Below are positions 24,225 through 35,978 of a stretch of DNA of 64,000 nt, in pieces (within the stretch, counting starts at the first letter, position 1; each line of letters begins with the position of its first letter). The position numbers and the translations under genes were made by a program. This stretch comes from Ctena decussata. Its lineage: Eukaryota; Mollusca; Bivalvia; Lucinida; Lucinidae. A model generated the notes under the pieces. That model was not told where the DNA came from. It saw only the letters and a program-made list of their open reading frames with translations, and made no database searches. The stretch lies in assembly GCA_963989385.1 (NCBI GenBank), contig OZ022507.1, positions 56,245,400-56,309,399 of the forward strand, written 5' to 3'.

Positions 24225-24744
24225 AGGATTGCACAAGCCACTGCAGCCCTCACAAAGCTGAAGCCAATATGGAGAAATAGCAGCATATCTCTTGGATCAA
24301 AGGTGAAACTGATGCGCTCCCTTGTCATATCCATTTTCTGTATGCTTGTGAGTCTTGAATAGCAGAGCTAGAGAAAAGAATGCAGGCCTTTAAGATGAGA
24401 TGCTACCGAAGGTTACTGAACATTTTGTACAAGGACCATATAAGCAGTGCGGAGGTTCGCAGGAAGATCCAAGCAGCCATTGAAGATTATGACAAACTCC
24501 TGACCTTGGTCAAGAAAAGGAAACTGAGAGGGTTTGGCCACGTCTCAACGTCTTCTGGTTTAGAAAAGACAATTCTGCAGGGCATAGTGAAAGGAAAGAA
24601 AAGAGAGAGGTAGACAGAAGAAGAGGTAGGAAGACAATATTAAGGAATAGACAGGGATGGATTTTGCTAGCTCAACTAGGGCAGCTTCAGACTGTTGTAG
24701 AGTCATCTGTGGTGTCCCAACGACCTCACAAGGCTATGGGATAG
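24225..24744 (+). pseudogene. Non-LTR retrotransposon reverse transcriptase, C-terminal fragment
   Basis: Three frames in series give a protein resembling the C-terminal tail of LINE-type endonuclease/reverse transcriptases: RIAQATAALTKLKP and KLMRSLVISIF, then MRCYRRLLNILYKDH and LVKKRKLRGFGHV with ILQGIVKGKK, then a stop at 24,742. A stop codon in the YACES stretch and at least two frameshifts disable it. The catalytic polymerase domain is absent; only the region after the thumb is present. It lies directly right of the PE2 cluster. Such elements could supply enzymes that move SINEs, but a link with the SINEs here is only a guess. Confidence 0.8.
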
Positions 24745-25603
24745 ACTAGACTAAAATTAGACTAGCAAAATGTTTTGTATGAAAAACCTGTTTTTAAAAA
24801 AAAACAACAAATCGCTCCACAAAACATACTTTTCCGTTTTTGGTTTCCCATTGGACGATGCAATTTAAACAAAAGCGGGATAATGAAAGGGGTCACATGC
24901 CTGTACATTGTATTTTTACCATTCTGTTCATTGTTATGGTTAAGTTGGCAACTCATATAACCCAAATCATTTCAAAAGCTTATTTATTCGAAATTTAGTG
25001 ATGTTTTATTTGTTTATTTTGTCCATTTGCCGAATAAACCTTAAATCTCTTAAGATGGAATGTAAGCACAGTTGGGGCGCATCACAAGAAAATATACCTT
25101 CTGACATGAGACACTAGTAAATTCTCAGATCAGCTAGCACATTAGTATCTCTGGCAGCACAACATATGCCTAAGACTTAGGTCAGGCTGCAAGAATGCTC
25201 TTTTGAGTCTGTGGGGCTTCACCAGATTCATACGTCTGAAGGGATGGTTTATCGTGCCACTGCACATTCAATCTAATGGGTGAATTCAGCCAATTGAATT
25301 TGTTTTCATTTTATGCTGAGTTATATACATATATATGTTCAGAATTTTTTAATGTAATGACTTACGTGTTACATAAGTTCTGATTCACTATGTTATATGA
25401 AGAAAAGGATAAGAAAATTAAAAGAAAAGAAACAATTAAACTTTCCTTCTTGTGCTGTACAGAAACATCTGGTAAATCTCTAGCTCTTGAATTACCTCTT
25501 GCTGGGAGTAGAGACATAAATTATGACAAGCTTTGAGATAAGCGGCTGAATAAATAAATGAGCTACATCCAGCATGTAGCTAGGAGCATTTATTCCAACG
25601 ACT

Positions 25604-25735
25604 GGCTTAGCAAAGATGATTCTGAAGGGCACTGTGAAAGGAAACAGAAGAGCTAGACAGAGGGAGAGGTGGGAAGACATATCAACAAGTAGACAGGAAT
25701 GGAATTGGCCAGCGCAACACAACTAGGGTAGTTAG
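25604..25735 (+). pseudogene. Second non-LTR reverse transcriptase tail fragment
   Basis: The frame beginning GLAKMILKGTVKGNRRARQR, followed by ERWED, corresponds to the same C-terminal region as the 24.5-kb fragment (ILQGIVKG...). It is cut off on both sides by unrelated sequence, with SINE2 copy c starting a few bases downstream. A dead fragment. Confidence 0.7.
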
Positions 25736-25741
25736 AAACAT

Positions 25742-25865
25742 GATGGATGGATGACTTGCGAGTTTGTGTCCTTTCCGATGGCATTTCAGTCACATCGGGA
25801 CAATTTCAGAGTGATAATGAAATGCAGTGTGTAGAAGAACCCCGTTTCTGTTTGAAAAGGGCTGA
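25742..25865 (-). mobile_element. SINE2 copy c, body only
   Basis: GATGGATGGATGACTTGCGA, TTTCAGTCACATCGGGAC and AGAACCCCGTTTCTG match the 3' body of SINE2. The tRNA-like head is missing; unrelated sequence follows. Confidence 0.6.
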
Positions 25866-26629
25866 AAGTAGGACAAGGTGTAATTATCGCAAATTCACCT
25901 GCGGTGCCTAATCAACCTTGCAAGTTGATGGGAAAGAATTAAAACTCCGACGAAAGAAATTTGAATTTTATCGCACTTTCTTTTTGGTCTTATTTAGCTG
26001 TACAACAACTTGGACGATAAAAAAGGACAAAACTACTTAAATCGAACAAAACACAAGACATTTCTCTTTTTATTTTCATTTTGTCATATCTATAAAAGAT
26101 TATAATAACATGACGTTATATTCTAATAATGGCAGATGCTATGAATATTTGATAATATCATATGACATATTTATGTATCATTAGACTGCATTACAAAATT
26201 TTAATGAAATAATTAAAGTTGTTGCATAGCAACCATGTTGATAATCTCACTCTGACATTTTTGATTTTTGAATCAAACACGCTAGCCAAATCATCTGGGA
26301 CATATATTACTTGTTATTTCGGAATCTTCGTCTGAATTTTTAGACGGGTTAGATTTCATCGCAAGCCATTTCAACAGAATATATCTCGTCATAATTCTTC
26401 ATTTTACATGCAGCTACTATTATGGCTAACACTGTTGTGCAAGTACTTTGAATATTGCCAAACGCTTAGCTCTATCCATACAAATACAGCCACTAGTAGC
26501 TGTATTCATAAAATATATCTCACTACGAAAACAGCTACTGCTGCATAAAGTAGAAACGATGGTTTTAATCACCAAACGGGGTGAACCGGATATCCTCCTC
26601 TCCCATCCTTCATACTCAAGAGCACATTA

Positions 26630-26858
26630 ATGAGCCGCGACACGACAAAACTAACAATGTGGTTGTGCGCCCAGCGCAGACTCAGATCATCCTTGGCATC
26701 CGCCAAGTCTGATTAGAGTCTTCGCTGCCTGCATAGAAATAGATTAGACCTTTAGCTTCCCTAAGCGAAGAGTCTGATCAGACTTGGTTGATGCCCTGGC
26801 TGATCTGAGTCTGGGCTGGGCGCAAAACCACTTTGTTGGTTTTCTCGTGTCGCGGATT
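26630..26858. mobile_element. Palindromic TA-MITE, copy 1
   Basis: Begins TA-ATGAGCCGCGACACGA and ends TGTCGCGGATTA. Arms of about 100 bp are inverse complements (GACTCAGATCA...; GTCTGATTAGAGTC mirrored by AGAGTCTGATCAGAC). This is the most diverged of five copies (others at 39,664, 40,352, 56,099 and 58,858) and its right end is decayed. No coding capacity; probably mobilised by a Tc1/mariner transposase, judging from TA target sites seen in the other copies. Confidence 0.75.
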
Positions 26859-27077
26859 ATTTACCGACGGAATCCGCGAGACAGAAAAGACGCAGACACC
26901 AGGGTCCGAGGTTATGAACATTGAGTATAATCTCTAACCTTTTCTAGCCCTTGCTCGGAAGCAGCCAATCAGTTTGCTTTATTTTGAGTTTGAGAATGAA
27001 CTCAAGTTTTATAACATCCACAGACGCTAGAAGTGAAAGGTCTGTGACAGGGAGCCCAAGACCACAGGCGCCGTCTA

Positions 27078-27262
27078 CTGATGGATGGATATATGGATGG
27101 ATGACTTGTGTTTTTGCGTCCTGTTCAGTATTTCACAATATCCGGACGATGAGAGGGATACATGTATAATGAACGGCTGTGTGCAACTGAACCCCGTTTA
27201 CGGTTGGAAAGATTTCCGCCTCCTGCCAGCGCTTACCTAATGAGCTACCAGGCCTCCTGACG
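27078..27262 (-). mobile_element. SINE2 copy d, internally deleted
   Basis: Body from GATGGATGGATATATGG to CAACTGAACCCCGTTTACGG, then a truncated head: AATGAGCTACCAGGC keeps the inverse A box, but the B-box segment is deleted. It lies between the palindromic MITE and set I remnants. Confidence 0.6.
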
Positions 27263-27839
27263 CCTACTAAACCAAACAAGTTCTTATACATGCATTGCGG
27301 AAGACTCGGTGTCCTGATCGAGGTTTTTGATCCATCCTTATGAGAACTGGACAAAAACGAAATAGAGACTCTAGAACAGACACACTCAGTGCCTGGAGAA
27401 GCATGTAACGGATTTTTTCCTCGAGCCCCCGCCCTGCCCCCTAACACCTCCCCCATGCCTTCCTCGAGGGAATATTGTTATGAGAATCGTACATAAAAAT
27501 AAAATCCGTTTGATAGTCGGCCGGTACACATCAGGTAAAAAGAAAATCGAATCGTTCGAAAAGAGAGAGGAAAACGAACATTGGAAATAAACCGCTCAGA
27601 TGGTTGCGACCCATTTCTCGTACATTCTCTTCGAAGCATTTAATCTGAGAGAGACTAGATAGTAAGAGTGGACTGTTATATTCATAATATTGCCGCTGGT
27701 GAAGGAGCTAAAAATCTTAACCTCGCATCACCAAGCTAGCTAGAACTTCAAAGGCAAAGCGTCTTGATCGCTGTCAAGCCAAGGAGCTTGAATTCATGGC
27801 GGGAGTGCATCATCATAAACCATAAGTTGACTAAACGGT

Positions 27840-27908
27840 TTAAATTCATAGCCTGGAAACTTTACACGTAATTCAATCGCAGCCGCTTCAAAGAGATCCT
27901 CATATTAA
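27840..27908 (+). repeat. Set I unit 2, displaced fragment left of an insertion
   Basis: TTCAAAGAGATCCTCATATTAA matches TTTCAGAGAGATGCTCATATTAT in unit 1 (15,979-16,000). Unit 1 continues there into GTGACAAACTGATACACTCC, but here the 27,909-30,403 element intervenes and that sequence resumes only at 30,408. This pair provides the empty site for the insertion. Confidence 0.7.
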
Positions 27909-28997
27909 AGGGAAATCACCCTATAAAATCTGCCATTGAGATTTTGTTGAAACTTCACATAGTGGTAGAATAGTATATACTGAGTGAAAAATGGAAATAA
28001 AAAAATGGGGTCACCGTACTACTTTTTGAGATAATGTAGCGCCATCGATGTGCCTGTGTGAAACATGGCTATGTCTATTTCGAAGACTTTGTACGAGATA
28101 ATAGATGACCGATCGTTTCGAGATAAAGATTAATGAACTCTTCTTTCTTGTCTCTTTGTTTGAACATCAAATTCCCATCGTCGTTTGCCTCATTATATAC
28201 GTTATTTACATTTTTTTATTTCCCGCCGTTTTCCGGTATTGACAAAAACGTGGAATTCCTTCCATAAAAAAAGGTTCCACCATTGAAATGTTTATATATT
28301 TTTGATATGGTACAGGGTAGATCAACCCCGTGCAAATAAGCTAATAAAAAATATAGGTCATCGGCCAAATTTTCGAGTTATGGAAGGAAAACCACTTTTT
28401 TTGGCGTGGTTTTTATAAAAGCGCCTTGACGTCAATGTTTTTTGCGTTGACGTCGCTTTCTATTTCGCGCCATTAACGGCCATATGGATAACGCTCTTAC
28501 CGTTCGAGGCTTGTTCATAGCAATGTAATTCTCTGTTCATTTTCAGCAAAGCCCTTACGTCTTGAAAAAATATAGTCTGTATTAAACTGTCGCCTCCAAA
28601 ATTTTCTCGTATGCAGACAACGCAGTAATGAGAGAAATTCCAAGGACTGAAACTAGGCAGCATGGCCATTGTTATGTCTCATAGAATATTCGAACTTTTT
28701 TCAGGAACAGGAATATATTCCATTTATATCTGATGAACAAGCTCATACATGAACATTGTATATTGGATCCGGCCACTGCCCCTACATGTATTTTCACAGA
28801 AACATCATCAAAGCTTGGTACGTGGTGCATGATTTCATTTTATCATTAGTGCTAAGACCAATTTCCGAAGATGAGCAGCCTGATCAGTTTTCCCTGCTCC
28901 CATTAACAATCTCTGAGTCCTGTGGAAAGTTCTGCTTGGCCGTTGTAAAATTATGTATAAATCTTGTTTGTATCACCTGCCTTAAATCTTGGAAGCA

Positions 28998-29172
28998 GAT
29001 GGATGGATGATTTGCAATTTCATACCAGGAGGATGGGAGGGTGGTAATGAAAGGCTGTGTGCAATGAAACCCTGTTTACGGTTAAAAGGATTTCTGCCTT
29101 GTGCGGAAATAGAACCCAGAAACGCTAGATCGGCAGACCGGCGCCCAACCTACTGAGCAACCCAGGCTCATC
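28998..29172 (-). mobile_element. SINE2 copy e
   Basis: Begins GATGGATGGATGATTTGCAA, with body GGCTGTGTGCAATGAAACCC and head remnants CCTACTGAGCAACCC (inverse A box, one change) and GAAATAGAACCCAG (decayed B-box region). Nested in the 2.5-kb TTAA element, so younger than it. Confidence 0.65.
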
Positions 29173-29207
29173 AACAAAATTGTTTGAATCCTTTAAATTA
29201 TGCCTAC

Positions 29208-29324
29208 TTATGCAACTTTTGATACTCAACTAGAAATAAAGGAATTAGGCATAATAAAGGAATTAGGCATAAAGGAATTATGCCTAATTTCTTTATTTCT
29301 AGTTGAGTATCAAAAGTTGCATAA
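29208..29324. repeat. 117-bp near-perfect palindrome
   Basis: Arms of about 47 bp from TTATGCAACTTTTGATACTC to its inverse complement ending GTTGCATAA, with only one mismatch that I can find. The 23-bp centre carries a third copy of AAAGGAATTAGGCATAA. Near perfection suggests recent origin or ongoing correction. No target duplication recognised. Confidence 0.8.
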
Positions 29325-30403
29325 CTCTTTTTGTTCTGAGGGTAAATGAACTGACACATATTTAACAACAATTAGATTTACTTTAAACACAAAAATATTT
29401 TGGCCAGTAATAACAATTTGCCTCCTTGTGCTGTCGACTGAATCGGTATTGTGCAAATAGACTGCAACTGTTTACTGAGCAGTAAATGACACCATTGATT
29501 ATAATAGTCGACTGAGCTTATACTGCTGTCAATTTTCTCGGTCGATAACCACTTTTGCTTGTAAAGATGGTGACAAAATGGCTCGATCGACAGCACAGGC
29601 ATTTTAATTGGTATTACCAACGCTATGTACATCCAATGACAAACAATGTGTCACAGAGATAACTGACATGGTAACCCGATGAAAATGATGAACAGTTTAG
29701 GTGGTGATAATCAGTAATTAGCGATAAATACATGTACAAAAAAAATCTACATATAATGCTGAAAATTCAACAGATCATACCAACACGGCGCCAAGTGTGT
29801 GCAACTATGGTTACGTACCGTTGAGCCACTTGGGTAACGTCGATAAGAGAATTGAACTGAACTGAACTGAACTGAACAGATCATACCAAAACTTAATAGC
29901 TGACAATTTCACTTACATACCTGTCTTCGTCACACTAATGTAGTATTCATGCTGTGTGTAAGCTATAGGTCATCCCATACCATTATGCATGCAGCATTTA
30001 CATGGTGGAAGATTTGAGAATAATCTACTGTTTTCACCTAGTCTACCTTACGACTTGAGGTTTAACGGGCACTTGCAATCTTCACAACCTCTGCGTAGTT
30101 GGTGAATAACCTCGGCAATATTTAGAAGTCGGTTTCCAACAATATTGGCATCTTTGTTTTCTGCATCAAAGTGTTCAGTCCCTTTTTCTTCTGTTTTGGT
30201 CCAATTCGAAATATTTAAACAAGCTTTTCGTCGCGATTATTCTTAAAGATTTATTAAGCGCCCGTTCAGGCGCGACGCCATGTTGTCTTCGAAAGTGACG
30301 TAAAAGTTTTAGTGTAACGGCAAAACGACGTCATGATAACCGTGGCGGGAAAGAATGACGCTGCGTCAAAACGTATGCGCACGAACATTGAGGTGATTTC
30401 CCT

Positions 30404-30660
30404 TTAAGTGACAAACTGATACACTCCTCGGATCTAACGATTTGTTTAATCTGACATTTTCTTGAACAGAGAAAGAACTGCGGCAATGCAAATTTTCAGA
30501 CAAATTGCATGCATCTGTCAAAGATGAGTAACTTTAGATTATTTGCGGACTTCCATTTCAAGGTCGTATTTTAAATATGCTTGATCAATAACCTTATTTA
30601 TTTTGCAACCTCATTCTATGATTCTGGACAGCCTATAGATGTAGAATTCACGCCGCGAAC
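30404..30660 (+). repeat. Set I unit 2, right-hand tail
   Basis: GTGACAAACTGATACACTCC, TCAGACAAATTGCATGCATC and GATTCTGGACAGCCTATAGA match 16,001-16,240 of unit 1 in order. A further, more diverged tail copy is at 62,430-62,600. Confidence 0.7.
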
Positions 30661-31594
30661 AGTAAATTTATGAACACCTAATTGCATATTTGAAAAGTTT
30701 GCGAGTGACGTAATATCTTGGTAACCACCATAGAGACAGAACCTCTGATAGCAAAAAATCATAAAGCTAAGACATGCCTAGACAAATTTGCAAAGGCAGC
30801 GTATTTCTCTAAAAGGACACATTTTTTAAAGGTATACCCTAAAGACACTGCAGACTTTTACTTGAAACGGCCACAATTTATATGTGAACAGTCTTTGATT
30901 TTTTTTCATTATTGCTAGTTAAAAACAATCCCCAGGCAAATTATGCCCTGTAAATATCACAGAATTATATTTTTCCTAGGTTCCCAAACTGTCTCGTAAA
31001 TTTAGATTATCCGCATATGTAGTGACCAGTGCCCCCTTTCTACTAAAGTTTTAATGATTTTGTAACAAAAACAAGTGTCTTAGCATTCGAAATCTTGTCA
31101 GCAAGAGCCTTTGTACTGGCCAAATGAAACCAGTCAACAATTATGGTAAATGCAAAAAATGAAGCTGCTATCATGTTTTGAAATGACGTTGACGTCGATT
31201 TCAAGCACGTCATTAGAACTGCGCATTGCTTTGAAAGAAACGAATATATAACAGTTGCCATCTTACTAATTTTTGAATAAATATTTTAGGTAACACAATT
31301 GAGAAAGATATATTTTACACTGACAATGGTTTCCGAGTAAACTAACCCACACTGAAAAAAAAATCACATATGAAATCATCCCAGTTATATGACTGGGGCC
31401 TTATAAAACGCATTGTTACACAATACAGAAAAGAGTCTTTGAAAAGCGTTTGATATGATTGTAAAGGCAAAATACAGCGTTTTAAAATATGCATAGCACG
31501 TGCCTCTAGTATACCCATTAACAAAGTTATGAGGCCATTTGCAAAAGTTTTCGAACGCCCCTCGTAAATAAACAAGGATTCCGCGGAATGCAGT
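30661..31594. other. No recognisable feature
   Basis: AT-rich. Contains a GACGTTGACGTCGAT motif near 31,187 but no array. The 65-105 codon frames on either strand have no recognisable domain and no counterpart in the set I copies. Confidence 0.4.
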
Positions 31595-32428
31595 GTCTCG
31601 CCTGCTGGCGCTTTGTCACAAAACAGAGCTAAATCAGTAAAGATGTATGCATGAACCAAGTTTCTTGGCTCTAGCCCTTATAGTTTCTGTGAAAGTCAGA
31701 CCTAAATGCGCAAACTCAACAAAAATTGCAAAGTCAGTCAACCGTAAAATGTTGGTCAAGACTCAATACTGATGATGGCTTTGAATTTTACTTTCCCAGA
31801 TGTATGCATGTACCAAGTTTCATTGCTCTAGCCCTTCTGGTTTCTGACAAATTGACCTAAACGCGAAAACTTGACCAACAAATGCAAAGTCAGTCAACCG
31901 TAAAATGTAGGTCAAGACTCAGTATTGATGATGACTTTGAGATCTGCTCTTCCAGAAGTACGCATGAACCAAGTTTCATGGCTCTAGCCCTTATAGTTTC
32001 TTAGAAAATGACCTAAACGCGAAAACTCGACAAAAAAATTGCAAAGTCAGTCAACCGTAAAAAGTAGGTCAAGACTCAATATTGATGATGGCTTTGAGAT
32101 CTAATCTTCCAGATGTATGCATGTACCAAGTTTCATGACTCTAGCCCTTATAGTTTCTGAGAAAAAGCCCAAAACATGAAAACTCGACAAAAAATTGCGA
32201 AGTCAGTCAACCGTAAAATGTAGGTCAAGACTCAATATTGATAATGGCTTTGAGATCTACTCTTCGAGATGTATGCATGAACCAAGTTTCATGGCTCTAG
32301 CCCTTATAGTTTCTGAGAAAATGACCTAAACGCGAAAAATCGACAAAGTTTACGCCGCCGACGACGACGACAACGACGACACCGGAAAAGCAATACATAT
32401 AGTCTCGCCTCTGCTTCGCAGGCGAGAC
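31595..32428 (+). mobile_element. Composite satellite-core element PE4
   Basis: Left terminus GTCTCGCCTGC (31,595-31,605); right terminus GCAGGCGAGAC (32,418-32,428), its exact inverse complement, within a hairpin GTCTCGCCT ... AGGCGAGAC (32,402-32,428). The core has five units with the anchor ACCAAG at 31,655, 31,812, 31,968, 32,125 and 32,281 (156-157 bp). A (GACGAC)n tract follows at 32,351-32,379. The layout is the same as PE1/PE2 although both termini and core differ, so this is a separate family of the same structural class. Confidence 0.8.
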
Positions 32429-34404
32429 AAAAATGAATATACACGCATAAGAAAATAAATACAGAAGCCTTGAACGTTTACGAAGGAGTCCAAGCCTCTT
32501 TAGAAGCATTATGGAATTTCTAATTAATATACGTGGAACTCAAGTTTTGATTTTAGCAAAATATACAACCAATTTAATGTTAGCGCTTTCATTTAAACAT
32601 ATCAGTATCGTCTCTATAATGAGGGACTTTAAAAACGCACCATTGTATATCATGTTATTTACCCAGAGTTTGCAATATTGGAAACGTTTGAGCACTCGTG
32701 CCAGTTAGCATGGTTGAGTTCTTTAAGTCTGCTAACGCTTACAGAGAGTGTGCAACCATGCATCGAAATTTCGAGAAAATGGAAATTTGGTAACTTTTTC
32801 GCATAAAATTTTAAAGATTTCACATTTTGTCGAATTTTAATGTTTATGCATCTGAATGAATACCACACACTGTAAAAAATGAAAAATGGCAAAGATCCTT
32901 GAAAAAGTCTTTTATCGATGTTCGAAAATTGGATTTAAAAAAAAAAAAAAATAGGGTACAGTTCAAAATTTGGAGATGCCCGACTTAAAAGCCGACCAAT
33001 TGATTGTATACCTACCCAAGCCATGAGAGTGTGTCTTAATGCACCAGTTCCAAGCAAATTTGAATAATTATTCAAATGTCCGTTACCTTCACTTCTGGTT
33101 TTTGTGCAAAAAGTTTAAATCTTTACAAAATGACGTTGAAAAGAAAGAAATGTAACCGATAAAAAGAGAACACAAAGCATGAACAATGAATAACCTCTGA
33201 TTTTTATGTCATTGAAATCTGATCAGCAGTTACGAAATTGAAGCAAACTGAAAATCACGCTTCAATCATCATTGGATTAATGCGAATTTATCTCCCTTTA
33301 GGAATATTCTAAAGCCAAATTTTGCATTCATTTTGAAAACTTGTGTTCCCGGTTAAAATTGGAATAAACCAAAATTACAATAGTTGATGGCTGTATGAAA
33401 CAAAAATTCACTTTTCTAGCATATCCAAAGTTACAAATTGGTGCGTTTCTAAAGTCTCATAGTATATTTCTCTGGTGTATTTAAACTAGGTCACAGTATT
33501 ACTTTGACATCCAGAAATAAAAAAAATCCGAGGATTTTGAGGAATATGTCTCAAACAAAAAAAAGTACAGACCCAGATCAGACTGTTCCTACACTATTTG
33601 CCATTACATCTGCGTCTTTTGGACAAATTACAACAAACAGTTTCATTTAAGGACAATTACGGTAATGGGTAACTTAATTTTAGACTTTGTACGGTAAACT
33701 ATAATGAAAGAACCACAAGAGTAGTCTCAGTATCAGAATGATTAGTTCTAGCGACTTAACTGTCAATCGTCTGACAAATACAAACATTTGGTCTTGCTAT
33801 TCAAACTTCAGGGTATTAAAACTCTTCTCAGCAATTGATTAAAACAATACAAGAGCCAATAGTTTCGCAATATCGGTTTATCAAGCAAGTTCAGATAATT
33901 TACAACTTATCACCATCAAGTAGAGGACGTGATTCATCGCTCGAATTTGTTGTGCCCTGTGGTTTTGGACCATGAACTTTTGCCCCAAATGTACCAATAA
34001 TGGTGGGAGCAATCCTGTAAAGTAATACAGGTGCTTAAGATACGTCTGATTTGTCTACAAATTTGCAAAACTGCCTGTTCAAAGTTTAGTGAATTGCAGA
34101 AAACAACTACATATTTTAAGAAGCCACAGAATCTTAATGTCACTTTGCAGCGTGATAGACTTGTATTATAACCAGAGAACTTGATAACAAGCACTCGTAT
34201 TCCGATGACAAATGATAATGATAATAAATTAATAATAATAATAGTAAATACAATAATATCGGGAGCACGTTTAGACTTTGAAACTCTAACACTTGTATTA
34301 TTGTAATCACACTACAATGCACAGCGTGCACAGTGTGTTTTCTAAATAAGCTTAAATACGTACTTCTTCAGTTTTGTTCGATAAGGGCTGCATGCGGAAA
34401 TGTT

Positions 34405-34545
34405 TTCATCCATAAACGGGTTTTCATTGCACACAGCCTTATATTATCCCCATCTCATCGTCCCGATATGACTGAAGTATTCTTGAAAAGGACATAACAT
34501 CGCAAGTCATATAGCCATCTAGTCATCCGTCCATCCATACAAAGC
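34405..34545 (+). mobile_element. SINE2 copy f, body only, plus orientation
   Basis: AAACGGGTTTTCATTGCACA, CATCGTCCCGATATGACTG and CATCGCAAGTCATATAGCC form the inverse complement of the SINE2 body, ending in a CCGTCCATCCATAC tail. The tRNA-like head is absent. Confidence 0.6.
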
Positions 34546-34641
34546 CAAATATGACAGAAACAAACATCTATTTTGTAAACTGTTGTATCTCTATATCACA
34601 ATAAGACATGTATACTGAATAGGCGTAAGAAATTCCTACCA

Positions 34642-34732
34642 AGCAGGCACATGACGTTGAAATGACGTCGCACTAACGTCGATGCGACGTAATGACGTCA
34701 CATCGACGTCAGTATGACGTCATGTGTCTGCT
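34642..34732. repeat. 91-bp palindrome packed with TGACGT motifs
   Basis: Arms AGCAGGCACATGACGT and ACGTCATGTGTCTGCT enclose repeated ACGTC/GACGT words. Two perfect TGACGTCA sites (34,693-34,700 and 34,715-34,722) and partial ones at 34,652 and 34,663 match the cAMP-response element bound by CREB/ATF bZIP proteins. Whether anything binds here is unknown; the inverted structure also fits a tiny MITE. Confidence 0.6.
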
Positions 34733-35755
34733 GAGTCGTATCAAGACACCCCTTAATTGACAAATAGACATAAAAGAAGGAAGATTCTGCTGGGCTTAAA
34801 TGGATTTATTTTCAGGCTGGTACGGAAGACCCGGCGTGCAGGAAACGGTATCAGCCAGAGTGTTATGCTACTGTACCATTTTATGCAAATAGCTGATGCT
34901 GTTTGTGCCAGTCTTGGCAAAACTGATTGTCAACGTGCCTTAAGTAAGGTACCGAGTTCATCATACACTGCATGTATGCTGATCCGATTAAAGATTACTC
35001 AAGACTGCTTGACATATTCATTACATGCTTTGTCTGCAAGCTGGACAATTTTCTATCTAATCTAATCATCGGAACGCTAGCTAATATTGTCTAGAAATAG
35101 GAACGATGAACTGAGGCTATTTGAACGCAAGTCACTTAACTAGACACGGTCAAATATTTTGTATTATGTATATTTTGTATATGCAAACATTGATTATTTA
35201 TTATTTGGTCGAAATTGGGTGGTAGGGTATACAAAAAAGGTTAAAAGGCCGACTCCCTTCTTCGAGGAGGAAAATAAAGGTAAATTCAGATGTTTATAAT
35301 TTAACCTCTGACTTGTCCGCACATTTAATCTCTGACTTGTCCCTGGGACTCAAATATACTTCTTTGGGTAAAGGTATCTATAAGACGTTTGAAAAGGATT
35401 CTTCAACTAGTGGCTGGGCTGGTATCTAATGTTTTTAAATGAAAAAGTAACTTCAGACAATTAGGCATCTGACCTATGCCCTGCAATAATGGAAATTTCG
35501 GATCAGTTTAAGAAAGCTGATGGACATCAGCACAAAACTCGTCCTCGACCATGTTGATGCGTACTGATGCTACTTATTAAATGATCCAACCGAAATAATT
35601 GTATTTAACTCTAAACTGAAAATAGAAAATAAATGCAAACTTGCCTTAAGCCCTGTTTCTTCTGCGAGCCTTCTGTTTAGACCATAAGCGCATAAGTTTA
35701 AAAAAACGAAACGAAAAACAAAGTAGATCCTTATGAGGCTACTCTCAAAGAATCT

Positions 35756-35978
35756 GGGGCCGTATTCATAAAGCCACTTAAGTCGTTGCTATGCGGTTGC
35801 TAAGGCTAAATATCTATAAAGGAGATACCCTACAACTATGAAATTTGCTCTGGAGGAACAGTCTGAAAAAGACTGTTCCTCCAGAGCAAATTTCATAGTT
35901 GCAGGAAATCTCCTTCAAAGACATTTAGCCTTAGCAACAGCATAGCAACGACTTAAGTCGTTTTATAAATACGGCCCC
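35756..35978. mobile_element. 223-bp fold-back MITE (GGGGCCGTATT ends)
   Basis: Starts GGGGCCGTATTCATAAA and ends TTTATAAATACGGCCCC. The arms pair almost throughout, and the centre GGAACAGTCTGAAAAAGACTGTTCC is a perfect hairpin with a very short loop. No coding frame. Inserted within set I unit 3; I could not find a clear target duplication. Confidence 0.75.

Larger units (their letters stand above)
27909..30403. mobile_element. 2.5-kb TTAA-flanked transposon with defined empty site
   Basis: Terminal inverted repeats AGGGAAATCACC (27,909-27,920) and GGTGATTTCCCT (30,392-30,403) are each bordered by TTAA. The related uninterrupted sequence at 15,993-16,004 reads CATATTATGTGAC, one TTAT where this locus has TTAA on both sides of the insert. 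TTAA duplication points to piggyBac or Kolobok superfamilies. I find no transposase: the best interior frames are under 90 codons. SINE2 copy e and a 117-bp palindrome sit inside, so it is an old, probably non-autonomous or gutted element. Confidence 0.75.

Noticed and set aside
28460..28669. Minus-strand frame with a CVVC motif, considered as a THAP domain fragment
   Set aside because: The spacing of later Cys/His residues does not fit a THAP zinc finger, and no other THAP motif is visible.
31595..32428. CRISPR-like array because of regular 157-bp spacing
   Set aside because: The whole unit is repeated with no unique spacers, and the setting is eukaryotic mobile DNA.
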